The notes beneath the pieces are model-generated. The model was given only the letters and a program-made list of their open reading frames with translations. It did not search any database and was not told where the DNA came from. This document shows positions 53,503 through 62,995 of a stretch of 64,000 bases of DNA, piece after piece. The stretch is taken from NCBI RefSeq assembly GCF_000372725.1, contig NW_005198537.1, positions 477,572 through 541,571 on the forward strand. Direction: 5' to 3'. A program made the translations under genes and the position numbers. Source of the stretch: Emiliania huxleyi CCMP1516. Taxonomy: Eukaryota > Haptophyta > Isochrysidales > Noelaerhabdaceae. How positions within the stretch are numbered: the stretch's first letter is position 1; each line of letters starts with the position of its first letter.

Positions 53503-56500
53503 TCAAGAACCCTCCTCCGCCGGTGTTGGCATCCATCGGCCTGGCAGCCAGCCCTTCCCCGCGAATCGTTTTCCGTAGCAGCACTGGCTGAGGATGATGT
53601 GTGGGTCCGGCTCTGAGGGCGACGCCGTGCGCGGTGCCCGCTCGCCCAGCAGGCAGTCCAAGACGGGCTCGTAGACCTTGGCCCACGACCCACGGTGGCG
53701 GATGCGAAGCGGCCCCGCCGGCAAGCTGCGCAGCCGGTCTCGTAGGTGCGCGCACTCGATGCGAAACGTGTGGTTGGTCAGGCGCTGACGCCGCACGTCC
53801 AGTGCGTCTGGGAGGTCGCGCGCGAGTGTCACCACCCGCTCTGCAAAGGCCTCGTCCGACGGAGAGTCGGCTCGGTCGATCCAAGGCAGGACGTCGACGC
53901 CCTGGCTGGCCGCCAGCCTCTGCCCGTTGCCATAGTAGAGGGGGACCGCCCCGAAGCGGACGGGGAGGAAGGGCTTCTCTGAGAGGTACTCCATCCCCGG
54001 CTGGAAGCGCTCGAAGGCGACCACCATCTTCGCCTTTCGAATCGCGGCCTCGGGCCCTCCCGCCGCCACCAGCCGCGGCTTTTGCGACCCGCCGGTGCAC
54101 AGTCCGGTGTACTCGAAGACGAGGACCGCCGCCTCGAGCGCTCGCCGCACGACGCCCACCAGCTGCTCCCGTCGCTCCTCGCAGCGGCTGCTCTGGTAGA
54201 GCACGTCGATGGGTCGCTCCCGTGTGGGCAGCCCGAGGCGGACCGAGTTGGCCGTGAACGGCGGCAAGTAGGCTGCATTGCGCCACCTATGGGGCACGGG
54301 CACGTGATGGCGATAGAAGTGTCGCTTCAGTCCTGACGGCAAGCTTCATCGCGCCACCGGTTGGCGCCCCCCGAGAGGAAGCAGAGGTCGTGGGGGCAAG
54401 CGGCTCCGGTCGCCTCGGCGAGGTGCGAGGCACAGTACGACAGTTCCTTGAAGCGCGGCGGGCAGGTGGGGTCGGGCTCTCCGCTCACAAGGATGGTCAG
54501 CGGCGCGCGCGTTGCATTCGTTGCGGCTGCAAATCTTCCATGAGTCGGGGGCTGCGTGTGCGTATGCTGCTCAGGTAGTGACACCCTCATGCTGCTGTTG
54601 GTCTGGCAGCCTCTTCGAGCGTGCGGCCGGTGCTGCGACCGGGAGCAGTGAGGGCAGACCGGTGTGATGAGGCGGTCATGGAGGAGGGTCGGGTCGGCCG
54701 GATCGAGCCATAAGCGGTGGCACTCATCCCCCCACTCAAAGGGGGGGCCAAAGACGGAGCGCGGCTCAAAGTGCCCGTCGAAGTCGAAGAACGGCGCCTG
54801 TTGGCCATCGGACGCCTCAGGCCGCGATCCCCCGAGATCATCCGAGATTTGAATAGGTAGCCTGGTAGCTCATTTGCAGCATCCAGCGAAACATGTTGGA
54901 CGTCGAGTGCCCCAGCAGCGCGGTTGCGTGACGCGCGAGCGCCAGCACCGCCGACAGGAGGCCGAATGCCGAGGTGGGGATCATCCGGTCAACAGCCGTG
55001 ATTGTCACCGTCCTGCTGTGCTGCTGAATCGCCGCCGCGGCGGCCGGGTCGTCGCTCAGCAGAGCGACGTGGGTGCAGCCAAACTCACGCGCTGCAGCCT
55101 CTAGGGTGGCTGCAACATGCTCATTCTCGACATGGACGGCCCCCTCCACCGCCTTGTCGCCGCGCCGGACGTGCACGCCCAGGAAGGGCTGTGGAAGCTT
55201 GGACGCGAGGTCCTGCACACCCGCCTCCAGCTCCCCGTTTGGAACGAAAAGCCGCTGGCTCCAGCGGCTGGCGTGGGCGAATGTGGAGCCGGCGGGGTAC
55301 CGCTTCAACTCCGCACACTCTCGAGACCGGAGGCGCACCGGTTCAAACCAGCACTCGTGGCCGCGCTCGCACGCCGCACGGTATCGGTCGCCGACAATCT
55401 CCCATCGCGCAGAAGACGTTGAACCGTGCGCCTACGAGCGGGCACGTCAGGGCACCGGATTGGACATGTCAGGCTCCGGAAAGGGAAGAGTTCAAGCCGC
55501 GCTCCTCGCAGTCGAGCTTCGCGGTGGCCGTGAACACGTTTAGCTGCGAAAACAGCCCGTGAGGGTGCCTTACGACGGTCGCGAGCTCCGCTGGAGGCGG
55601 CGGAGCCGCCAGCTTGCAGGGACTCGCCTCACAGCCCTCCTCGCCGGGGGCGTGGTACTGCCCGCACCAGGCCATGGCGTCGGGCGGCGACGGCTGCATC
55701 GGCTGGCCGCCGAGGAGGACGTGGTGGAGGTGCTCGAACCCGCCGGAGGAGGCATGCTTGTTGAACCGCGGGCACTGCACGTGCACTTGATTCGCGCCGA
55801 TGCCTCGCGCTGCGACTATGCAGTTTGAGGCGGCCAGACCCCCCTCAGCTCTCCTCGCCAGAGCAAGCTGCCTCTGCGAGGCGGCCGACAGCTTCTGTGC
55901 TTCGAGCGGTCCCGCGTTGCACGCCCCCGGTGGCCGCCCTCGCGAGCCTCCGAGCATCATCCCCAGTGCCTCCTCGTACACGCCCTTGCTGTGCTTTCGC
56001 AGCTGCTCGCGGCTGACGTGGAAGTTGCTGTTTGGGAAGAAGGAGACGCGGGGCGAGTTCAACTCGCCCGAGGGTAGCTGGCTCGACTGGCCAAAGACGG
56101 CGAGCAGATCCCGCCAGCACTGCTCCACAACGGGCATGAGCAGCGGGTCTGCCCTGTGCCGCCGATTGGCATCGGTAGAACGAATGGCAACCTTATCGAG
56201 CCTCCATGCCTCGACGCTCAGATTCGCCACAAAGGTGTCGTTCAGCGGCGCCCACCCCGTCGCTTGCCGTGAGCAGCGGAGCCACTCGAGAAAGCGGGGT
56301 TTGCGCTCATTGGCGGGTGCGATGTCGGCCTGCACAAACGCCGTGCGCAGCGGGAGGTCGTCGTAGTTGTCCACCTGCATCCAAACTAGACTTGGTGAAC
56401 GATGGCGGCCAGCAATTTTGCAGGGCGCGAGGCGTGTGAGCTGCCACGAATCGCAAATACAGCGAGGCTTCGTGGCCGAAGTTGGCGATGTAGCCCGGAG

Positions 56501-56631
56501 CCACTGGGTCCTTGCGCTGATAGGACGTCACCACCTCGTAGAACTCGGACGGCGCGGGCCTCGCCCACGCGGCGACGGAGGACTGCCACTCGTTGTAATG
56601 GCTCACGACGACTACAACCGGTTTGCTCCAC
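53503..56631 (-). CDS. multidomain glycosyltransferase: DUF3431 - GT23-like - GT10 fucosyltransferase-like
   Basis: Read as one gene because every junction keeps phase. Exons: 56631-56445, 56374-about 55523, 55431-54862, 54797-about 54600, about 54520-54358, 54286-53503 (stop). Introns at 56375-56444 (70 nt, GC), about 55432-55522 (GC), 54798-54861 (64 nt, GC) and 54287-54357 (71 nt, GT) are well supported; the one near 54.55 kb is approximate. The 5' exon and start are not identified. Domains: DUF3431 (VVVVVSHYNEW, DPVAPGYIANFGHEASLYLR, DNYDDLPLRTAFVQADI); GT23-like fucosyltransferase (FLGVHVRRGDKAVEG, ALLSDDPAAAAA, ALLGHSTSNMFRWML); an FFDFDGHFEPRSVFGPPFEW linker; and a GT10-like end (MVVAFERFQPGMEYLSEKPF, VRFGAVPLYYG). 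Probable Golgi glycan synthesis. It could instead be two adjacent genes. Confidence 0.7.
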
Positions 56632-56639
56632 CTGAGGAA

Positions 56640-57052
56640 GGAGGGTGGGTGGGTAATCGATGATGCGTGCTGCGCTCCGGCACCTCTCCTCAGGGTAGGG
56701 GCTTGCTTCGATGGTCCTTGCGCCGACGAGCTTCCGCGCGAGTGGGCGAGGGGCATTCGGCGTGAGCTTTTCGCATTGGGAATTGGGAGCGTGCGTCTCA
56801 CGCCTAAGTTTGCTTCAAAGAATTCCCCGGCCTCTTTTTCTTTTACACTGTGCTCCGCGAGGAGAGGAGCCTGAGCCAGGGGAGGGTTGGGAAGGGGGGG
56901 CGAGGCCGGAGGAGTATGACGGCCTCTTCGACGGCCCATAACGGGGCGTTGTCTGCTGTGCCTTTTGTGGTGCTAGTTCGTGCCAGTCTGCTGTGAGGGG
57001 CTTGAGGTCGTAGAATTCTTTTACTAGTACCGCCTCCGGGCGGCCTCCGGCC
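56640..57052. other. region between divergent genes, probably with the 5' exon of the glycosyltransferase
   Basis: The minus strand stays open through here (NLGVRRTLPIPNAKSSRRMP), but no start can be chosen. It must also contain the promoter of the plus-strand JmjC gene. Confidence 0.4.
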
Positions 57053-58750
57053 ATGCAGCTAAAGCGCTGCCGGGCCGAGCCGGCGTCAGACATCGACGAC
57101 CTCCACGAATCCGCCAGCAGCAGCGACGACGACTGTGCCGACGCCACCGCGGAGCTCGCTCGCTGGTGTCGCCAGCAGCGGCGCGAGGGTGGCGCGAGCG
57201 CCACCACCTGCGAGCGTGCGCTGCAGACGGCGCGTCACAATCCGCAGCGGGCGCTGCAAACGCTCGGTTCGTCAGACGACGGCCGGGCTTTTCTGCTCTC
57301 GCTGGTTCGCCGGAGGCAGTGCGAGCTCTCTGCGGCGACGGAGGCGCCTCGCCGCGCCGCACGTGCTCATGCGGCTCTCGGCAGCCTGCGCGAGTGCCTC
57401 GGCGAGCTCGGGCCGGCCATCTCGCACGTGGCCGCCGCAGCGCGGCTGCGCGGAGCGCTACCGGCCGCTCCCCTGAGAGACGCCACCCTTGCAGAAGAGC
57501 TCCGCCGGTCTCTCTCTTGCGTGGCCGCCGGCGGGCGCGGCGGTGGCGGCGAGCTGCTCTCTCACCTCGCGCGGCTGCTGCGGCAGCGGGAGCAGGAGGA
57601 GGCGCTCGCGCGGCTGCTGCGGGCCTCGCTGGTCGCGCCTCCCCCCCCTCTCCCCCTCCCGCGCGCGCCCGCCGGTTTGAGCGTCTCGGCCTTTTGGGAG
57701 GAGTACGCGTCGCGACGAGTCCCGGTCGTGCTGCCGCTCCCGCCCGGCGCCGGCCCGGCCCAGGCATGGGACCTGGCCTTCCTCCGCGCCTCGATCGGCG
57801 GCAGGGTGCCCGCGCTGCGTCGGAGGGACGCGGCCTCCACACAGTGGGCCGGCCTCGAGCCGGCGACCCTCGGCCCGCCGCCAGGCCCCGAGCCGGCTGG
57901 CGCGGCTGGCGGGCAGACTTTATCGGCCTCCTCCACCACCATGGTGGGCGCGACCACCGTCGCAGACTTCATCGACCGGCTCGACGCGACGGCGGAGGAG
58001 GCCGAGCCGGCGTACCTCTTCGACTGGTCGCTGCCGCAGCACTGCAAAGAGCTGCTCACGCGGAGGCCCGAGGGCGGCGGAGGCGAGGGCGGAGGCGAGG
58101 GCGGAGGCGAGGGCGGAGGCGAGGGCGGAGGCGAGGGCTTGTTTCGCGTGCCTCGCTACTTTGCCAACGACCTGCTGCAGCGGCTCTCTCCGGGCTCGCT
58201 CTACCGCGACGCCTGGCCGAGCCTCTTCATCGGCCCTCGCGGCTCGCGCTGCTCTGTGCACGTGGACACCTTCGGCTCGCACTTTTGGATGCTGCTCTTC
58301 GAGGGCGAGAAGCGGTGGACCATCTTCCCGCCCGAGGCGGCGCCGCTGCTCCGCCCGTCGTACGCGCACGGGCACGACCCGCTCTTTAGCGCCGACGTGC
58401 ACGACGACGCGGCGGCGGAGGCGGACGAGCTGCTCCGCCGCGCGCCGCGCTGGGAGGGCGTGCTTCGGGCCGGGGAGTGCCTCTTCGTGCCGGCCGGCGC
58501 GCCGCACGCCGTGCTCAACTTGACGCACACGGCCGCCATTAGCTGCAACTACGTCGACAGCACCAACCTCGAGCAGGTGCGCGGCGAGCTGCGCGTCGCC
58601 GCTTGCACGTGCCCGGCGGCGCGGGAGGTGCTGTCGCAGCTCGACGCACCCGGCTTCGACGCTGCGGTCGACGCGGGCGTGGGCGAGGTGGGGTGGGAGG
58701 AGTTCAAGGGGGGCGCGGGGCTGGCCCGGCTGCGTGATAGTACTTCGTGA
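57053..58750 (+). CDS. JmjC/cupin-8 oxygenase-like protein with GEGG repeat
   Basis: Intronless, 565 aa from ATG 57053 (MQLKRCRAEPASDIDDLHES). The N-terminal third is helical and Arg-rich (about 190 residues, no family recognised). Then comes a JmjC/cupin-8 fold: FWEEYASRRVPVVLPL at its start, a run of (GGGE)n at about 58070-58135 from a GGCGGAGGCGAG tandem repeat, SLFIGPRGSRCSVHVDTFGS with the His-x-Asp metal pair, WMLLFEGEKRWTIFPP with the 2-oxoglutarate Lys, and CLFVPAGAPHAVLNL with the distal His. All catalytic residues are present, so activity as an Fe(II)/2-oxoglutarate protein hydroxylase is plausible. It is the third JmjC gene in the window but not a close copy of the other two. Confidence 0.85.
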   Translation: MQLKRCRAEPASDIDDLHESASSSDDDCADATAELARWCRQQRREGGASATTCERALQTARHNPQRALQTLGSSDDGRAFLLSLVRRRQCELSAATEAPRRAARAHAALGSLRECLGELGPAISHVAAAARLRGALPAAPLRDATLAEELRRSLSCVAAGGRGGGGELLSHLARLLRQREQEEALARLLRASLVAPPPPLPLPRAPAGLSVSAFWEEYASRRVPVVLPLPPGAGPAQAWDLAFLRASIGGRVPALRRRDAASTQWAGLEPATLGPPPGPEPAGAAGGQTLSASSTTMVGATTVADFIDRLDATAEEAEPAYLFDWSLPQHCKELLTRRPEGGGGEGGGEGGGEGGGEGGGEGLFRVPRYFANDLLQRLSPGSLYRDAWPSLFIGPRGSRCSVHVDTFGSHFWMLLFEGEKRWTIFPPEAAPLLRPSYAHGHDPLFSADVHDDAAAEADELLRRAPRWEGVLRAGECLFVPAGAPHAVLNLTHTAAISCNYVDSTNLEQVRGELRVAACTCPAAREVLSQLDAPGFDAAVDAGVGEVGWEEFKGGAGLARLRDSTS

Positions 58751-58886
58751 GTAAACAATAACCACGAGATGGATACGGCAATAAAAAACGACGGTCTTTA
58801 CACGCTCGACCCCTATCCGCCTCAGTCTGAGCTTCTAGCCTGCCTCTCCTGGATTTTTCGTGCGTGTGACGTGTGTTGTGTGTACC

Positions 58887-60241
58887 TCACCTCTTCCTGC
58901 ACCTCGCGTAGCGGCCGTCCCGGTCGTCGAGCAGCTCGACCGCCGCCGCGAGGGCGGGCGGGCGGTGGGTGGGCATGCTCGACGGGTTGAGCCCGGCGGA
59001 GCGCAGCGCCTCTCCCACCTTGGCGAGCGCGAGGCAAGGTGAGGCGACGTGAGGCGGGGCGGGGCGACGTGAGGCGGGGCGAGGCGAGGCGGGGCGGGGC
59101 GAGGCGAGGCGAGGCGAGGCGAGGCTGGGCGGGGCGAGACGGGGTGGGGCGAGGGGTCGGGCGCCTGGCGGTACACAAACACGTTCCCCTTGGTGGCGAG
59201 GTGGAAGCCGTCGTGCCTGCCGTCGGCAGGCGGCGAGAGAGGCGGGTGGGAGTGGGGAGGGCCTACTGGCTGCAGCTACCGCCTCTCCTCTCCGCACGTC
59301 GTGCCTGCCCAGTGCCGCATCTCGGATCATCTCGGATCGGGTAATGTCGCACGTCGTGTCTGCCCAGTGCATCAGCCGCGTGGTGAAGTCAGCCTGCAGG
59401 TCGACGCAGCGCACGCCCGCGCCCGCGGCCGCCTGGCGCACCGCCTCGGCATACGGCTTGAGCCGCTCGAGCGAACGGCCGCCGCCGAATCCCTTTCCGC
59501 CGGTCGTCGCCGGCCACACCTGCGGGTGTGGACGGCGGTCAGGCGAGGCGGTCTGCCAGCTTTAGCTGGCGGCAGGGGGAGGCGGGCCTGGTGGTTGATG
59601 GGCGGCGGCGTAGCGAGCAGGACGGCGGCGGACGGCAGCAGCTCCTTGAGCGCGCCGCAGATGGCGTCGAGGTTCTGGCGAAACTCGTCGCGCGGCACGC
59701 CGCCCTCCGCGGCGTCGTTTGCGCCGAGCGTGACGACGACCGCCGCCACCGGTGCGGCCGGCAGCGAGGCGACGATCGAGGCGAGGTCGGCGCGCAGCAG
59801 GCGAGAAGTCATGCCCGAGAAGCCTCGGTTGAGCACGTCCGCCGTCGTCCGCCACTGGTAGTCGCGCGCAAGCAGCGCCACCCATCCAGGGCCGTGCTCC
59901 TCGTTGCCGTCCGTTGCCCGCAGCACCTCTGACGCCAGCGGGGTGTTTTTGAGCGTGGCATCGGCAAACTTGGGTCCGACCACGTGGCTCCCGAACTCTG
60001 TCAGCGAGTCGCCGAGGCAAACGATGACCGGCCGCGCATCGGCCGCAGGCGCCGCCGGCGCTGCCTTGGGAGGCGCTGACTCACCGCCAGTCTCAAAATA
60101 GTCACGCAGCGCCTCCTCTCCCCAGCCAAACGCACAGCTCGGCGGCTCGAGGTCCTCGCAGAAGTACTCGGAGCTGAGTGCCTCGACGACCGCGCGCTGC
60201 GCCGAGGCGAGCTGCTCGAGGAGGAGAGGGAGGGAGCTCAT
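58887..60241 (-). CDS. SGNH/GDSL-type hydrolase
   Basis: ATG 60241 (MSSLPLLLEQLASAQRAVVE). Exons 60241-59588, 59519-59353, 59216-59165 and 59018-58887; introns of 68 (GC), 136 (GT) and 146 nt (GC), all phases consistent; 334 aa. The four SGNH blocks are present: VIVCLGDSLTEFGS (nucleophile Ser), NRGFSGMTSRLL (block II Gly), VVVTLGANDAAEGG (Asn) and THDGFHLATKGNVFVYR (Asp-His). Such enzymes are esterases or lipases that deacylate lipids or deacetylate glycans. No signal peptide, so probably intracellular. The last intron contains a GAGGCGGGGC-type minisatellite (about 59040-59150). Intron 2 holds an extra copy of the exon-2 end. Divergent from the SAP gene. Confidence 0.88.
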
Positions 60242-60424
60242 TGCGAGTGCAGAGTGAGCGAGCGAGTCCAGCAACGAGCGTTCACGGCCCGGCGAAGCCA
60301 CAGGCCAACTTTGTTTTCTTTCTTTTACGCGATTCACGCGACAGGTGGAGGCGCACAGGATTCAGGAGCAGTCACACCACGAATCGTGTTCTGCAGCGAA
60401 AAGAATTCGCTTGCGCCGCACTGA

Positions 60425-60662
60425 GAGCTCCCATCCCTCTCCCTTGGGTTGTCGCGTGGCTGTTTTCTTTCTTTCTTTCTCGGTCGTCCCACTCTGGTCG
60501 TTCTCTATCTTCTCGCTTCTTCCTCTGTCGCGTCGCTCTCCTCTGCGTCGTTCTGCGACGGCGGCGCCGCCGCCTGCCGATCCCTTGCTCTCGCTTCTTC
60601 TCTCGCCTTTCGTCGCAGCTCTGCGTTCCTGGCCACATAATTCTTTTTGTGTGCCCGCTTTT
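60425..60662. repeat. dispersed repeat, copy 2, in the SAP gene leader
   Basis: Begins with the reverse of the purine motif (CTCCCATCCCTCTCCCTTGG ... TTTTCTTTCTTTC), then about 185 bp matching 47035-47225. It ends about 30 bp before the SAP-gene ATG, so it likely forms its promoter or 5' UTR. Confidence 0.8.
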
Positions 60663-60692
60663 GAGAGCTCTCGCACCTCGGCCGGCGCTGCG

Positions 60693-61340
60693 ATGACCCT
60701 TACGGCCGATGAGGTCAAGAAGATGACTGTTCCGAAGCTGCGGGCGGCCCTGGAGGAGCGCGGTTTGGACACGAGCGGGCTGAAGGCGGCCCTCGCCGAC
60801 CGTTTGTTACAAGCGCTTGCGGCTCCTGCGGCCGACACTGAGGCAGAGCAGGGGGCGGCGGCGGCCGAGACGGATAAGAGGGCGGCGGAGGCCGAAGAGG
60901 CGGCGGCCAAGGAGGCGGCGGCCAAGGAGGCGGCAGCGGCGAAGGCTGCGGCGGAAGAGGAGGCGAAGAAGAAGAAGGCCGAGGAGGCGGCGGCGGCGAA
61001 GGCTGCGGCGGAGGAGGAGGCGAAGAAGAAGAAGGCCGAGGAGGCGGCGGCGACGAAGGCTGCGGCGGAGGAGGCGAAGCAAAAGAAGGCCGAGGAGGCG
61101 GCGGCGACGAAGACTGCGGCGGAGGAGGCGAAGAAGAAGAAGGCGGAGGAGGTGGCTGCGGCGGCGACGGCCGGTAGCAAGCGCAAGGCGGCGGAGCCCG
61201 CGGCTGCGGCACCGCCCGCGAAGCGGCCTGCCGCGCCAGCCCCGACGGCCGGTGGGCTCTCGCTCGAGGACTGGTGTAGCATCGAGGCGCGGCATTCCCA
61301 GCTGATTGGCCTGGCGCCGTGGCTGACCGCCTTCGAGTGA
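60693..61340 (+). CDS. SAP-domain protein with Lys/Ala/Glu helical repeats
   Basis: Intronless, 215 aa from ATG 60693; the frame is open further upstream, but that part lies in a dispersed repeat. Residues about 1-40 form a SAP motif (LTADEVKKMTVPKLRAALEE, RGLDTSGLKAALADRLLQAL), which binds AT-rich DNA or scaffold regions. Residues about 55-160 are tandem copies of AKAAAEEEAKKKKAEEAA (unit about 57 nt, five copies, recent copies nearly identical), predicted as a long charged single alpha-helix. Then AGSKRKAAEP...PAKRPAA, a basic bipartite NLS-like stretch, and a short end, LSLEDWCSIEARHSQLIGLA. A nuclear chromatin-associated protein is the likely role. Confidence 0.8.
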   Translation: MTLTADEVKKMTVPKLRAALEERGLDTSGLKAALADRLLQALAAPAADTEAEQGAAAAETDKRAAEAEEAAAKEAAAKEAAAAKAAAEEEAKKKKAEEAAAAKAAAEEEAKKKKAEEAAATKAAAEEAKQKKAEEAAATKTAAEEAKKKKAEEVAAAATAGSKRKAAEPAAAAPPAKRPAAPAPTAGGLSLEDWCSIEARHSQLIGLAPWLTAFE

Positions 61341-61901
61341 GGGCTCATCTCGCGCGAAAACTCGTGGCCTCGCGCGCTCCGCCGACAGGCGCCACGGACC
61401 CAGGACACGCTCCGTACGTCGTCCCTGCCCGCTCAGTGCGGCATTTTGATTGTCAAAACGCGTCCGTCTTGCCGCAGAGGATGCATGTTAATTATTTTGG
61501 CGGCGAACACACCCACACACGACATCGCCCACCACTCAAAACAGGACGGAGCTGTTTGTGGTGAGTGGTGAGAATCGAAACAATCGAATGAAAAAACACC
61601 AAACGCAACCCGCGGGGGTAGCCGGTGCCCCGGCGGCGCCGCTCGAGGGCGGCGATCGCCCGGTTCCCCCTCCATATTTTGTGTTCCTCTCTCGTCGGTT
61701 CACCGTTACACTCCGACACAAAAGCACAACCCCGATCCCAGAGCACGAACAGTGGAGAACGGGTGTTCACAGCTCGATATGGCGCCTGAAGTGCAAATGA
61801 GACCAAACCGCCGGCCTTTCTCGCGATTGAAAGCAGCCCAGGTGCTCTCCTTTTCTCGAAGGCTGCTGCCCTCCCGAGACCCCGTCTTCGGTGTGGTGGT
61901 G
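61341..61901. other. intergenic
   Basis: No gene supported; contains the promoter region of the following plus-strand gene. Confidence 0.45.
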
Positions 61902-62995
61902 ATGGGGTGCGGTAACTCCAAGGGGTACGAGATCGACCTTGACCCGCCAGTCGCAACCAAGCCGCCCGCCGCGACCGCGGAGTACGGCGCGGGCGCGGCC
62001 GCGCCATTCCGCCTCTCAATGGGGACAGGGGCGGAGGCGGGGTCAATCACCCCCGAGGGTACCTTCACTGCGCGCACGGAGACGACCAACGACGGGTCGG
62101 AGTCGCCCCGGTCGGAGATTGGCGATATCCTCCCGCTCACACCCAAGCGGGACTCGGACGCCAAGCTGCTCGACCACAACTTTATGCTCACCTCGTTGCC
62201 GAGAGGGGGCATGGGCTTGGGCATGCCCGTCGCCTACGAGGCGCCCCAGATGCCGGCGTCGATGAGCGCGGCGCTCGGCCCGGTGGGCCGGCAGCCGCAC
62301 TCCTCCTCCGGCTCCTCCCCTCGCGCGGACGAGCCCGGCCTCGAGGGCCCTCCGACACCGCTGGGCGGTTTCGGGCTCAGACCGGCGTTCTCGGCGGTCG
62401 CGAACCCCGCCCTCGACCCCGCCTACCTGACCCTCCCGCGCCACCAGATGGGGTCGCCGCGGTATGCGCAGGCACAGCCGCGCATCACCAACTCTCGCAA
62501 AACCCCTTGCCGTCTTCTCCGATATTCCCTGCCGTCCCGCGGTCGCGCCCCCTCACCGATACCCCCCCCCCCCCCCGATGGGCAGGAGCGTGAGGAGGAG
62601 GCGAAGGAGCTGAGCTCGCGCCACAGCTCGCAGCGAGAGTCGAACAGCTACAGCGACAGCAGCAGCGAGGAGGAGGAGGAGGAGGAGGCTCCGACTCGCG
62701 CCAAGCCGGCCTTCAAGCTCAACATGTCTGCCGTGGAGAGGGACGAGGTGAGGGCTAGGGTGAGGGGTCGGGGCACGCCCCGCCCTCCTCGCCCTCCCTC
62801 TCCCACACGCGCCGCGACCCCCCCACCCCCCCACCACCACACACACACACACACACGTCTGTCCGCTGCCCACAGGTGGACGGCTCGAAGCCGGTCGCGG
62901 CACCGCACACGTGCAAGGAGGACATCCTGAAAAACCTCATGGCGGAGGGCGAGTCGAGGGAGGCGGCGGCGGGCGGGAAGATATCTTCGATTTGA
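61902..62995 (+). CDS. N-myristoylation/palmitoylation-motif phosphoprotein, function unknown
   Basis: ATG 61902 gives MGCGNSKGYEIDLDPP, a textbook N-myristoylation signal (Gly2) with Cys3 for palmitoylation, so a peripheral membrane protein is inferred. Intron 62748-62875 (128 nt, GT...AG) is needed; after it the end reads VDGSKPVAAPHTCKEDILKN and stops at 62995. A second in-frame intron 62472-62585 (114 nt, GC...AG, with a poly-C run) is likely. About 283 aa with both removed, 321 with one. The rest is Ser/Pro/Glu-rich and disordered: SPRSEIGDILPLTPKRDSDA, SYSDSSSEEEEEEE (a casein-kinase-like acidic Ser run). No enzyme domain. The neighbouring gene does not clarify its role. Confidence 0.72.
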
